From assembly GCF_963169125.1 (NCBI RefSeq), contig NC_084798.1, forward strand, positions 103,929,970-103,993,969: a DNA stretch of 64,000 nt, in the 5' to 3' direction. The DNA is from Humulus lupulus (lineage: Eukaryota > Streptophyta > Magnoliopsida > Rosales > Cannabaceae). A program made the translations under genes and the position numbers. Shown here piece by piece: positions 11,816 through 22,060 of this stretch; position 1 is the stretch's first letter; each line of letters opens with the position of its first letter. A model generated the notes under the pieces. That model saw only the letters and a program-made list of their open reading frames with translations, did not search any database and had not been told where the DNA came from.

Positions 11816-12693
11816 CGACAGGCTGCTAGGTATATCCTAGTCGATGGAATCTTGTACCGAAGGGGATATTCAATGCCACTCCTCAGGTGTATTTCGAAAG
11901 AGAAGGGCAAAGAGTTGATGAAAGAGGTACACGAAGGATTTTGTGGAGACCACGCTGGGGGGCAAAGCTTGTCAAAAAAGATACTGAGGCAAGGATACTT
12001 TTGGCCCACAATGAATGAAGATTCGATGGAGTTTGTACAGAGGTGTGACAAGTTCGATAGTGATTTATTCATGGATTTTTGCGAACGGCATGGCATTATC
12101 AAGAGTTTTTCTTTAATCGCTCATCCCAAGCAAATGGACAAGTTGAAGCAGTCAACAAAACGTTGAAAGATACATTGAAGAAAAGGCTAGAAGAAGCTAA
12201 GGGAGCGTGGCCAGAACAATTGCCTGTATTACTTTGGTCGTACAGAACTTCCCACCGAACAGCAACGAGTCATACTCCATTCTCTTTAGCTTAGGGATAT
12301 GAGGCTATGTTGCCTGTTGAGTTAGATCCGCCTTCACATCGCAGAATAACGTACGACCAAGGCTCAAACAACCAACTATTGATGGAATCCCTCGACTTAA
12401 TCGATGAGAAACGTGAGCAAGCCCAACTCCGAGTAGCTGCGTACCAGCAAAAAGTCGCCCGGTATTTCAACTCTAAAGTGCGAGAAAGAAAGTTCAGCGT
12501 TGGAGATCTTGTACTCCGAAGAGTTTTTCTAAACACTCGCGACCAAGCTGCTGGAGTACTCAGACCTAGTTGGGAAGGGCCATACCAAATTGAAGAAGTC
12601 CTTCACCCAGGCACTTATAAACTTGCTTGCTTAAACGGAGATCTCGTTCGTTACTATTGGAATGGAGAACACCTGCGCAAGTACTATCAATAA
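11816..12693 (+). pseudogene. Tat-1 integrase with core deletion
   Basis: The zinc-binding segment is seen (EVHEGFCGDHAGGQSLSKKI, then FVQRCDK near 12033-12053). The reading then jumps within three codons to FDSDLF (12054), which in Tat-2 lies about 130 codons further on. The core with the first two catalytic acidic residues is therefore deleted. The C-terminal half is preserved: GQVEAVNKTLKDTL, then KVRERKFSVGDLVLRR, and an end at HLRKYYQ (12693). One stop lies at 12291. It cannot be an active integrase. Confidence 0.9.
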
Positions 12694-13377
12694 ACAATTC
12701 TTCTTAAAGAATTGGCTTGTATTAATTTTACTTTTTACAAGTTTTGAAAAAGGGTTGGTCATTTTATGTGCCTGATTGCTTATAAGTGTAAGATCTTATT
12801 GCTCACTTGTACATACATATTTCATCCATTTATTATGAGAAATATAAGGGACTGTGCGCAGCCAATCATTTCTTGCCAATTATTGTATTTATTGCAAGTA
12901 TTTTCTCATTACATGTGTTGTTTTCCTGTATTACAATTTCAATTATTTTGCTCCAAGCAGTATTGTTCAGACAGGTTTTGGTCAAGGCAAGTGACCAAGG
13001 ACCTAAAGCTCCTCGATCACTTGGGGGACATATAAGGTACAAGTAAGCAAAGCATATCATCAAAAGGTATGTAAACACATGAGCAAAATAAGTGAAAGCA
13101 TGCTAGGGTACTTAGAGTATTTTTCAAAATTTTGTATTTTGTTAAATCAAACCAAAGTGCTATGCTAAGTTCGGTCATGCGAACAGATGTTATAATAAAA
13201 TGAAAATGTATTATAATATCAAAAATGAATTACTTTACACCGTGAGTAGTATTTCTCGGATGTAATTGTTTGATTAAAAGAAAAATAGCTGCCCCCGCAA
13301 CAATAAAAAATTAATGTCTTTACAACACAACCAGTAGGTCATGTAATTAAAAGATTAAAAGATAGAAAGACAAAAGA
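12694..13377 (+). other. Tat-1 spacer between pol and the antisense gene
   Basis: AT-rich, with no convincing coding frame on either strand. It would hold the convergent 3' ends of pol and the antisense gene. Confidence 0.5.
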
Positions 13378-14564
13378 CTAAGAGGTTGGAGGGTCTTGAG
13401 GAGCGTCCTGGTCGACAGCTGCGCCAGCTTCATTATCTGCACCATCTATCCCTGTTGCCAGAGAGATCTCTGGGGAAGCATGAACTTTAGCCCTCTCTTC
13501 TTCCTCCAAGCGAATGGCACATTGAGACATTAGAGTCTGCCTCAGGCGTTCTGATAGATAATTGAAGTTAGCCTCCCGGTTGTGCTTCCAAAACTCGTAG
13601 AAGCAAAGATGAGTGGCTTCCTTGTACTTCTCCAAGTTCCTGGCCTCGAGTTCCTCAAGCTCCTTCACGCGCTTTTCCAACTCCTCCGTCTCCTGCCTGC
13701 TCGCAATCAAATCAAGCTCGAGCTGTTTACATTGTTGATAGTTGAGTTTGGCACTTTCTTTAAATGTTTCTTTGTCTTCCTTGGATTTCTTCAAGGCGTC
13801 CCGAACCTCCAGCAGCTCCTCAGTCAGAGTGGCTTTTTGCTCGAGCAGTTCCTCTTTCTGCTTAGACAGCTCCGCACCCTTCTCAAGCAACTCACCGTTC
13901 TGCTTAGTCAGCTCATTATTCTTCTCGAGCAAGTCAACGTTTTTCCCTTCAAGCGCTTTCTTAGCCTCAGCGAGCCTGGTGTCAAAATTTTTAGTTTTGG
14001 ACACCATTGCACCTGCACGGCGCCTGCGAGCAGTCATGGTCAGTAACCCATGCAATCAGATGAAAATGGTAAGGCGATGGCAGAAAATCAAAAGCTAATT
14101 ATTCAGCACCAGGAGGTAACGTACGCTAACAAGTTCATTCAGCCCTCGGTTGAGTATTTGGTCAGTCTCCATGGAAATGGTCTCGTTAATGGCCTCTTGA
14201 ATGCGTTTGTGCTTGGAGAGCTTGTATATCCTCTCCCTGACTGAGATGACCACAATGCTGGACAGGGAGCCTTCGGGCTATGTGCGTTATGTTTGTCTGG
14301 TAGAGACCTGAGGAGTAGGGTGCTAGTCGACGGGTGTTGGAGGAGTGGAATTCTGGTCGACCGGGGAAGTTGAGGCCGACTTCTCGAGTGGTGATGGAGG
14401 TGGCGTGTTCTCCTTCGAAGGGATGGTGGCTAGAGGGTCCTCAGTTCGGGCCTTCTTTGAGGCGGTTTTACTACTCTCCCCCCGAGCCCTCTTGCTGTCT
14501 TTCTTCTTGCCTGAAGATGCAGAGACAACCTTGTAATGCTCGAACACGTCTTCAGATGACATAT

Positions 14565-14650
14565 CTGCACAAAAAGAAACAACACAAACAGTGAGACAAG
14601 ATACATAGACGGAGCTAAAAATGAAAGTAAAGGGATTATAAGTAAAGTAC
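14565..14650 (-). other. Intron in the Tat-1 antisense gene (86 nt)
   Basis: Minus strand: donor GG|GTACTT at 14651/14650, acceptor TCTTTTTGTGCAG ending at 14565. It is also phase 1: one base plus AT forms an Asp codon followed by MSSEDVFEHYK. The upstream frame would otherwise run into a hydrophobic nonsense extension. Confidence 0.85.
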
Positions 14651-15163
14651 CCACACTACAACTACTAGTCGCTACATTACTTACTGAACTACTTACTTCT
14701 TGGAAGAAATCTGAACTTAAGATAGGAGTATACTTAAAGTTGTCGTCCCCGTCAAATAAGTGACAGGGAATTGGCAAACTATCTAAGAGCGAAAGATCAG
14801 TACCGTTCTCATCTGAAGATTCGTCGATGGGAGCGGGGGGTTCAGTGGCCTTCTTTTTTCCTTTTCCCTTTGGGGAGGGGGAAGCAGCAGCCTGCGGAGT
14901 GCTGGAAGGTTCCTTGATTGTTACTCTAGTGGCCCTCCTCGGAGGGGGTTGTTCCACATTTGGGTGCTGCTCGGGAACCTCTCCGCCAGTAGCACTCCCC
15001 GCTGTTGACTCCCTCATATCCTGATGAGGGGCCAAAAGGCCGACCAGCCTAAGGTTAGCCTCTGTGACTAGATGCTTGACGCTTTTCTCCATGTCAGTCA
15101 TACTGGTCAAGAGGGCTGATTTTAACTCCATGTCTAGAGTGGGTTCTGATCGCAACCATGGGC

Positions 15164-15242
15164 CTGAAAGGCACTAAAAATCTAAGAAAGTGTAGAGAAA
15201 AAATTAAAGAAAGATTAACGACCAGTGGTACAAAGACGTTAC
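15164..15242 (-). other. Intron in the Tat-1 antisense gene (79 nt)
   Basis: Minus strand: donor GGAG|GTAACG at 15243/15242, pyrimidine-rich stretch, acceptor TGCCTTTCAG at 15164. One nucleotide of a Gly codon is left upstream and two are supplied downstream, so the upstream frame (ending AFTQG) passes exactly into the downstream frame PWLRSEPTLD. Confidence 0.85.
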
Positions 15243-16021
15243 CTCCTTGAGTGAAGGCCAGGTTGTTCATGACCATGTCAGTCGTAAGGAAATACTCCTG
15301 ATAGTACTTCCCCACGTTCGATATGTGAGTGGTGTAGGGCAAGAAAGTGCACCCTATTTCCTGATGACAAAAGTGAAAAAACCTCGTGCTTTCTTGGTTG
15401 GGGTAAGACTTGAGGTCGAACAGATCATTAACCTCATGTGGTGATGGCACAGGCCATTTTTTGTGGCTATAAAGGATATAGAGTGCTGCAAGCATTCTAT
15501 ATCCATTGGGAGTTATTTGGAAAGGGGCGACCCCGAAGTAGTTGGCCACCCCTTGGAAAAAAGGATGAAGAGGCAAGGAAGCCCCTGCCTCAATGTGGTA
15601 CCTCGACCAAGCACTGAAAGCGCCTCCAGGCAAGTCCATACTTTCTAATGTAGTTGGCAATCATCCTGATCGTTGCCCAGCTTTCAGGTACAACATACCA
15701 TTCAACATCTGGTTGAATAACATTTCGGGGTTGAGCATGAGTTTGGATGTTTGGGTCAGGAATATTTTCTTCTCGACCACTGGTCGAGGGAATTTCAGCC
15801 CTAGGAGCAGGCTGATTTGAAGGATTGGGAGTTTTCTTTTTCTGGGCTGTAGTTTTTGCTCAACCCATACTTTGGACGAGGGTCGATGGAGTGTTTGAAG
15901 TGGTGAGAGAAAAGGGAATTTCAAGTATTATCAACGACAGTTGCTCCTCTTCCTCAAGCAGTTGAGCTAGTAAGTCATCGTCAATGGGTCTTTCACCTCC
16001 CCACAGATCTTGCATGAAATC

Positions 16022-16445
16022 CTGCGAGCAGAGAAAGGGGGAGGTAAGACATAAAGCTTAAAAGCTTGTGTTGAGAGTTGGAATAACGTTGCCCGCGTAT
16101 AAAAATTAAATTTTTATATGGCCAGCAGCATTCCAACAAAAACAGTAAGTTCTATACGAGCAGTTTGAAAAACAGATTGAAAAGCGGAAGTAAAATTTTT
16201 TTCAGGAAAAAGCTTTTTCGACTCTGAAGGGGCGGGAAAAACCCAGTTTTAACTTCTACAATCTCGACTACCAAACTGGCTCCTAACTCCTACGAAACGT
16301 AATTTCGCTGTCCTATCAAACATCGATCAGTATGCCCACTACCCCAAAACAGTTTCGGCCAAGAACAGTCAGGAACACATATTTGAATACACAAAAAATA
16401 GTTTTGCATGGCATCTCAAACATCCAAGGGGTTCGTAAAACTTAC
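16022..16445 (-). other. Probable leader intron of the Tat-1 antisense gene
   Basis: Minus strand: consensus donor CATCCAA|GTAAGT at 16446/16445 and acceptor CTCTGCTCGCAG at 16022 after a long pyrimidine run, just before the MQDLWGG start. A non-coding first exon would lie at about 16446-16590. Inferred from splice-site quality only. Confidence 0.6.
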
Positions 16446-16610
16446 TTGGATGAAAAGAGTGGTCTGAAACAAAACAACTTTGAGCGTTTGAGCGGAGGAT
16501 CCTTGGAACAGCAATGGAAGCTCTTCAAGTTTTATGGGCTCTGAAAGTCGAGGTTCTTAGGAGTTCTTGACCAGAAAATGGTGAATGAAAAGTAAAAAAA
16601 TGGATTTGGG

Positions 16611-16624
16611 GTATTATATATAGT
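16611..16624 (-). promoter_or_regulatory. TATA box for the Tat-1 antisense gene
   Basis: Minus strand CACTATATATAATACC holds a strong TATA element about 160 bp upstream of the predicted first donor site, pointing away from the 3' LTR and into the antisense gene. Tat-2 has a TATAAAAGG at the equivalent place (28221). Confidence 0.6.
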
Positions 16625-16843
16625 GACTGCGACACGTTAAAAGAGGTAATCATGAGTTACTTTTTCTAAGCATGGGGAAGTGAAATGGCCGTCGGACACA
16701 TTCTTGGGAAACCGAAAAGACTTGATTAGACATGATTGGTCACCTTTTTCAAGAAAGCATAGGTGGTTCTGACAGATTTCGTGGGGGTATTCGAAGAGTC
16801 GGTTTCCTAAGTTTACTTATTGCTGGTCGCAATAAATAAACTT

Positions 16844-16868
16844 GGGGGGGGGGGGGGGGGGGGGCAAA
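16844..16868 (+). other. Tat-1 polypurine tract with a 21-G run
   Basis: AAACTT is followed by 21 consecutive G (16844-16864) and CAAA, then the 3' LTR start TGTTTACC. Tat-2 has only six G in the same motif (GGCTTGGGGGGCAAA). The run length may be unstable or affected by assembly. Confidence 0.85.
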
Positions 16869-17429
16869 TGTTTACCCAAAAAACGGTTGTTGATGACGTG
16901 GCTAGAATTTCTCTCACGTGGTTGACACGTGGCGAAAGTACTACTCGACTATCGACCAGAAGCACATCGCATCGTCAGGGTTAATTTTTTATACGACCAG
17001 GCTGGTCGTATAACCTAATTTATTTCCTTCTTAAGCTATAAACTTATAATAACTTCATTGAATATTTCTTCATTATTATCTTGATACGCGATTATTAAGG
17101 AAAGATAGGGCACGTTGCCATGTGTAACCCTCCTTGAGCCTATAAATATGCATGAAATAGCTCAAGGAAGGAACTTTTGAACTTTTCATTCCTGAATCTT
17201 TTTGCTAAATATTGAGAGAAAAAAGAGCTACAGTGAATTGTACATCGGCTTATTGTAAAACATTCAAGAGTTGTGAAACTCAAGGACCCTAGTTCTTTGA
17301 TCACAACTTTGAGATTCAATAATAACAATATCACTAAGTGGACGTAGGTCATTACCATTCTCAAGGGCCGAACCACTATAATTCCTTGGTGTTTCCCTCC
17401 CTTCCGTTAGATCACTTTTCTCATTCTTG
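16869..17429 (+). repeat. Tat-1 3' LTR, 3' end deleted
   Basis: Aligns with 6131-6690 at about 96%. Homology stops at CTCATTCTTG (17429), about 56 bp short of the LTR end, and no target duplication follows. The adjoining copia LTR resumes about 0.5 kb further along than where it stopped at 6130, so a deletion spans this junction. Confidence 0.85.
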
Positions 17430-18258
17430 ATTAACACCTTATTTTGTGGGAGATTAATTTTAGTCAAATAATTAAATAAAAGAAAAATGCAATATCCTTG
17501 AAAAGGGATATAGCAATACATGCATGGCACAGTCCAAGGACTGTGCCATGCGTGTATCAATATACTGATATTGTATCTGTGAAGTTTTTATTTTATTTAT
17601 TTAATTAATTTGAAAATAGTTTTTTCAAAATTGGTAAGTTAGATATTTACCTAAATCAAATCCTATCATCATTATGATATTTTATTATATTACTATTATT
17701 ATTAGGAATAATAAGGTAATAGAAATATCTATATATATATGATATAGAATAAAGAGAAGAAACATACAACAAAATACACAACAATACAGATACAATTCAA
17801 AATAGTTCTTAGGGTTTTTGTCAGATAAAACTCTCTCTTTCTTCTTCTTTATTCTAGCCATTCTCAGACCATAATTCAAGTTCTCATGTGTTGAGAAATA
17901 CTTGCGATTCCTAAAATACAAACTCTTGTTCTCTATGTGCCCACACACATCTTGAGGTGTAGAGAACACTCCGGAAGATCGTGGTTTGAGTGCTCAAAGC
18001 ATTGGATAGGAAAATTGATCATATACGAAAAGACTCAAGGACACTTGATAGACTTCAAGAGGTAATAAATATATTGTATACTTATATATATATATATTTG
18101 TGCATGATTAATAGTATTGTATGATAATGTTTCTGGATTGTTTTCTTGGTCATAGAAATTGTTATATGATTAATGAAAAAAATTTGATTGTTGTTGTTCC
18201 CAATACAATGGGCCCACCACGCAAAGTTTTCGTTGTGTGCTCTGGATGTGTTCCAATA
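17430..18258 (+). mobile_element. Copia-family LTR (solo), right half
   Basis: Begins AACACCTTATTTTGTGGGA, the sequence also found at 46732 in the other plus-oriented copy, and ends GTTCCAATA just before GACAT (18259-18263). It contains an almost perfect 20-bp-arm hairpin (17516-17557). The ORF 18162-18300 on the minus strand is only a chance extension of the Athila integrase into this LTR. Confidence 0.85.
17516..17557. repeat. Hairpin in the copia LTR
   Basis: Arms 17516-17535 and 17538-17557 (ATACATGCATGGCACAGTCC and its complement with one mismatch) are separated by AA. A different hairpin occupies the same LTR position at 44062-44097. Confidence 0.85.
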
Positions 18259-18263
18259 GACAT

Positions 18264-19171
18264 GTAAATGGGCGTTTTGTACGCGGTATGATACACCCAT
18301 AATTCATTAGTGAGTCTTAAGGACCAATCTTTCCTAGTTGGATTCACATTTTTTTCTAAAATGTGCTTAACTTCCCTATTAGATACTTCAACTTGACCAC
18401 TAGTTTGTGGATGATATGGTGTTGAGACTTTATGTGTAATGCCATATTGTTTCATCAAATGTTCAAATGACTTATTACAAAAGTGTGTACCATTATCACT
18501 AATGATAGAACGTGGTGAACAAAAACGAGGAAATATATTTTCTTTCAAAAACTGAAGCACAACTTTGTGGTCATTAGTGTGGCACGCAATAACTTCAACC
18601 CATTTAGACACATAATCAAATCCAACAAGAATATAAAGATTACCAAAAGAGTTTGGAAATTGTCCCATAAAATCAATGCCCCAAATATCAAATATATCAA
18701 TAACAAGAATAGGATTCAAAGGCATCATGTTTCTCTTAGTCACACTTCCTAACTTTTGACAGCACTCATAAGCTTTACAGTAAATATATGTATCACGAAA
18801 GATAATAGGCCAATAGAAACCACATTGTAGAACTTTAGCAGTTATTTTCTTACAACTAAAATGTCCTCCATGTGCATGATCATGACAAAAGGATATGATT
18901 TTAGGTTGGTCACAATTTGGAATGCATCTTCTAATTGTTTGATCAGGGCAATATTAAACAAGTAAGAATCATCCCAAATAAATTTTTTTATCTCAGAATA
19001 AAATTTAGATTTATCATGCTTAGACCAATGTGATGGTATTTCTTTAGTGACCAAATAATAAACAATATCAACATACCAAGGCAAGGAAGAAACATGCATC
19101 AATTGTTCATCGGGAAATGTTTCAGTGATAGGAGTGCATTCATGTGTATTTTCAATAACTAGCCTAGACAA
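18264..19171 (-). pseudogene. Athila integrase, N-terminal and core part
   Basis: Minus strand from 19171: a region with [16 protein letters not shown], then a His/Cys zinc-binding stretch around 18750-18880 (CGFYWP and YECCQKLG), then the core with [40 protein letters not shown] and [20 protein letters not shown] (18743-18370). These carry the Asp, Asp and Glu of the DDE triad. It breaks after KTPI at 18264 and resumes at 5345. Frameshifts separate the zinc finger from the core. Confidence 0.9.
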
Positions 19172-21075
19172 ATGATCATCAACAACATTTTTAGACCACT
19201 TTTTATCACATATTTCTAGGTCAAATTCTTGTAAAAGCAGGATCCAACGGATCGAACGAGACTTAGAATCTTTCTTTTACAAGAGATATTTTAATGTAGC
19301 ATGATCATAATAGACAATAGTTTTTGACCCTATTAAATAAGACCTGAATTTCACCAATGCAAAAACAGCAACAAGCAATTCTTTCTCGGTTGTGGAATAA
19401 TTTAATTGAGCATCATTTAAAGTTTTGCTAGCATAGTAAATTACATGAGTTATTTTTTCAAGTCTTTGTCCTAAGATAACACCTATAGCATAATCCAAAA
19501 CATCACACATTTTTTCAAAAGGTATTTTCCAATCAGGAGGTCGAATAATGGGTGCAGTAGTCAAAAGATTTTTCAATTTATCAAAGGCGACATGACAATC
19601 ATTATCAAAGACAAAAGCATTTTCTTTTCCATGAAAATGGCATAAAGGCCGAGAAATTTTGCTAAAGTATTTTATAAATCTTCTATAGAAACTGGCATGG
19701 CCTAAGATTGATCTAATTTCTTTCACAGTTTTAGGTGGGGGATGTTTTGAAATAAGATCAACTTTAGCTTTATCAACTTCTATTCCTTCAGACGAAATCA
19801 CATGTCCTAAAACAATTCCATTTTAAACCATAAAATGGGATTTTTCCCAATTAAGCACAAGGTTTTTTTTCTTTAGAACGAATCAAGACAAGTGAAAGAT
19901 GAAGCAAACATTCATCAAAGGAAGATCCAAACACATAAAAATCATCCATAAATACTTTGAGGAATCTTTTAACCATGTTAGAAAAAATTGAATTTATACA
20001 CCTTTGAAAAGTCACAGGTGCATTGCATTATCCAAAAGGCATGCGACGATAGGCAAAAGTCCCAAAAGGGCATGTAAATGTAGTCTTTTCTTGATCTTCT
20101 GGGGCAATGGGCATTTGGTTATATCCCAAATGCCCATCAAGAAAGCAATAATATGCATGGTCAGCTAAACATTCAAGCATTTGGTCAATAAAGGGTAATG
20201 GAAAGTGGTCTTTTCTAGTAACATTATTTAGCTTTCTATAGTCTATTCACACTCTCCACCCCGTTTGTACTCGAGTATGGATTAATTCATTTTTCTCGTT
20301 TTCAACTACAGTGATCCTAGACTTCTTAGGCACAACTTGAACTGGACTAACCCATTGACTATCAGAAATAGGGTAAATGATACCTACATCTAATAGTTTA
20401 ATGACCTATTCTCTACTTACTTCTATCATATTTGGATTTAGCCTTCTTTGACATTCCTGAGAGGTTTTAGCATTCTCTTCCAGATGGATTCTATTCATTA
20501 GGGCTGATCATTGGGCGGGTTACACGGAATTTTTACCCGTCTAATGTCATAATCGGGTTAGGAAAAGTGAACCCGTAACTTACCCAAATAAGAAAAAAAT
20601 TATTTTAACCTGTCCAATAGTTTGGGCAGGTTGGTCAGGTCAACCCGCCCAAACCGAAGTGAGAAGATTTTTTTTTCCAAATTACATTTTTGTAGTTTTT
20701 TTTTCCTTTAAATACTAATAGTGTGAAATTTATCTTTTTAAGCTTAAAACAATATTTTGAAGTTATAGCAAAAAAAATAAAACAAAACTTACTTAATTTA
20801 ATTATGTAGATAATATATTAATATATTTAAATGTATTAAAAAAATAGTGAACTCTTAATTGGACGGGTTGAGATATGGTGGGCGGGTTGATAATTATTTT
20901 CAACCCGCCCAATGTAACAATTGGGCGGTTTAAATTTTTGTCAGTTTATTCGGGTTGCATGTTTTGGCGGTTTTTTCAAGTTGGTTTGGGCGGATTATTC
21001 GGGTGGGGCTAGTTGTAATTTTTTTTGCATAGCCCTACTATGCATACATATGGATGAGCTAATTCCTTTAATGTC
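19172..21075 (-). pseudogene. Athila reverse transcriptase and RNase H
   Basis: RNase H and the RT C-terminus read in one frame at 19801-19277 (ILGHASFYRRFIKYFSKISR, ...YYASKTLNDAQLNYSTTEKE, then IVYYDHATLKYLL). Upstream in broken frames are PFGTFAYRRMPFG (about 20035-20075), the catalytic FMDDF (about 19943-19957), SPVQVVPKKSRITVVENE and the RRLNPNMIEVSREQVI block. A 539-bp hAT-like element splits the RT N-terminus at 20499-21037. Stops occur after the HFMV block near 19826 and elsewhere. Confidence 0.9.
20499..21037. mobile_element. hAT-like non-autonomous element (539 bp)
   Basis: Ends TAGGGCTGATCA and TGCATAGCCCTA form short imperfect inverted repeats of hAT type. They are flanked by 8-bp duplications CTATTCAT (20491-20498) and CTATGCAT (21038-21045) with one mismatch. 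Removing it restores continuity of Athila RT codons. Inside, the motif GGGCGGGTT and its complement AACCCGCCC recur in both orientations near both ends. No transposase is present. Confidence 0.88.
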
Positions 21076-21330
21076 TCAAATGGTCCAACCTATGGCTTCT
21101 TTATGTTTTCTAAGGACATCTAACAATTTATCTTCTTGTTCTTTATCTAAGGCGGATACTATGATAACAAGCAAGGTTTCAAACTCTCCTAGAAAAGCAT
21201 ATTTTAGATTTTCTAGCAAAGGTTCCAGGTCTAACTTTGGGGACTCGGATATTGATTGAATATGCTCTAGGGGTGAAAAAGGTTCAGTTGTGGTATCATT
21301 TAAGAGCATAGAATCTAACAAAGAATTCAC
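21076..21330 (-). pseudogene. Athila protease-RT linker
   Basis: The frame reads SPLEHIQSISESPKLDLEPL then LKYAFLGE, and ALDKEQEDKLLDVLRKHKEAIGWTI, the segment that precedes RT in Athila polyproteins. It runs up to the ancestral codons interrupted by the hAT-like element. Confidence 0.85.
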
Positions 21331-21425
21331 ATTATTTATAGAATCATCAACATGTCAGCTCATACCAAAATATTTTTCACAAAAGTCAAGCAAGTCATTT
21401 CCATCATCTTCAAAAATATTCTCAA

Positions 21426-21830
21426 TCATGTAACTTCATGCACTTCCTCACACTTAACAGATTTAGCAACATTAGATACATTCAATTCAACAGTCATATT
21501 TCCAAAACATAATTTCAAAATGTCATTATGACAGTTAATGATTGCATTAGAAATAGCTAAGAATGGTCTACCTAAAATGATAGGAATTTGAGCATGCACA
21601 TTTTCCACAGGTTGAGTATCAAGAACAGTGAAGTCAATAGGAAAGCAAAATTTATCAACTTTTATCAAAACATCTTCTATAATGCCTCTAGGAATTTTCA
21701 CTAAACATTCGGCTAATTGAAGAGTTATAGAAGTAGGTTTGAGTTCACCAAGACCAAGTTGTTTATAAACAGAATAAGGCAATAATTCACACTCGTACCC
21801 AAATCAAGTAAAGGCTTGTTAATGAAAACA
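21426..21830 (-). pseudogene. Athila aspartic protease
   Basis: Minus strand: an LDLGTSVN-type active-site segment (about 21830-21790; Asp present, usual Ser/Thr-Gly changed to LG) is separated by a frameshift from LPYSVYKQLGLGELKPTSITLQLAE and, later, PIILGRPFLAISNAIIN. The ordering DLG/DSG then ILGRPFL is the usual gypsy protease layout. Confidence 0.85.
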
Positions 21831-22060
21831 TCACCAATAATGCAAGAAATTGTGGGACACCCAGAATCTTTATATTTAACAAGACTCTTATATTGAATAA
21901 TGGAGCTAGCTTGTTCGGTTAAAATGCCTTTTTAGGAACATTAGTGTTTATTTTTACAGTACAAAGATCCTTCGAAAATTTAGAGTAGGCTGGAATTTGT
22001 TTAATGGCATCTAAGAAAGGGATATTGATACTAACTTGTTTAAAAGCTTCTACGATGTCA

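Larger units (their letters stand above)
13378..16021 (-). pseudogene. Spliced antisense gene of Tat-1 (aORF, Transposase_28-like)
   Basis: A minus-strand multi-exon gene lies between pol and the 3' LTR. The exon from 16021 has a start at 16016 (MQDLWGGERPID, then an acidic run). 15660-15243 carries LPLHPFFQGVANYFGVAPFQ and NGYRMLAALYILY, resembling the domain called 'putative gypsy type transposon' (Transposase_28). The next exons encode a Pro/Ser/Lys-rich linker with a nuclear-signal-like GKGKKKA, then a long coiled coil (14007-13378; heptad-like ELTKQNGELLEKGAELSKQ) ending in an acidic tail and TAG. Two introns with GT-AG ends join frames exactly. The first exons and 14323 have frameshifts or stops. 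The molecular function is unknown. Confidence 0.85.
6131..17429 (+). mobile_element. Tat-1: Tat-lineage Ty3/gypsy retrotransposon
   Basis: Plus-strand element with 5' LTR 6131-6746, gag, protease, RT, RNase H, a second (archaeal-type) RNase H, integrase, a spliced antisense gene, a poly-G polypurine tract and a 3' LTR at 16869-17429. The second RNase H and an antisense gene between pol and the 3' LTR are hallmarks of the plant Tat lineage. The LTRs differ at roughly twenty positions over ~560 bp, so this is the youngest large element measured here. Integrase has lost its core and several stops break pol. Confidence 0.9.

Noticed and set aside
5351..18258. A full-length copia element containing the Tat-1 pol
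   Set aside because: The pol inside is gypsy-type with its own LTRs; the copia-type sequence amounts only to one LTR.
18162..18263. C-terminal extension of the Athila integrase ORF
   Set aside because: The frame runs by chance into the copia LTR; the true continuation is at 5345 across the GACAT duplication.
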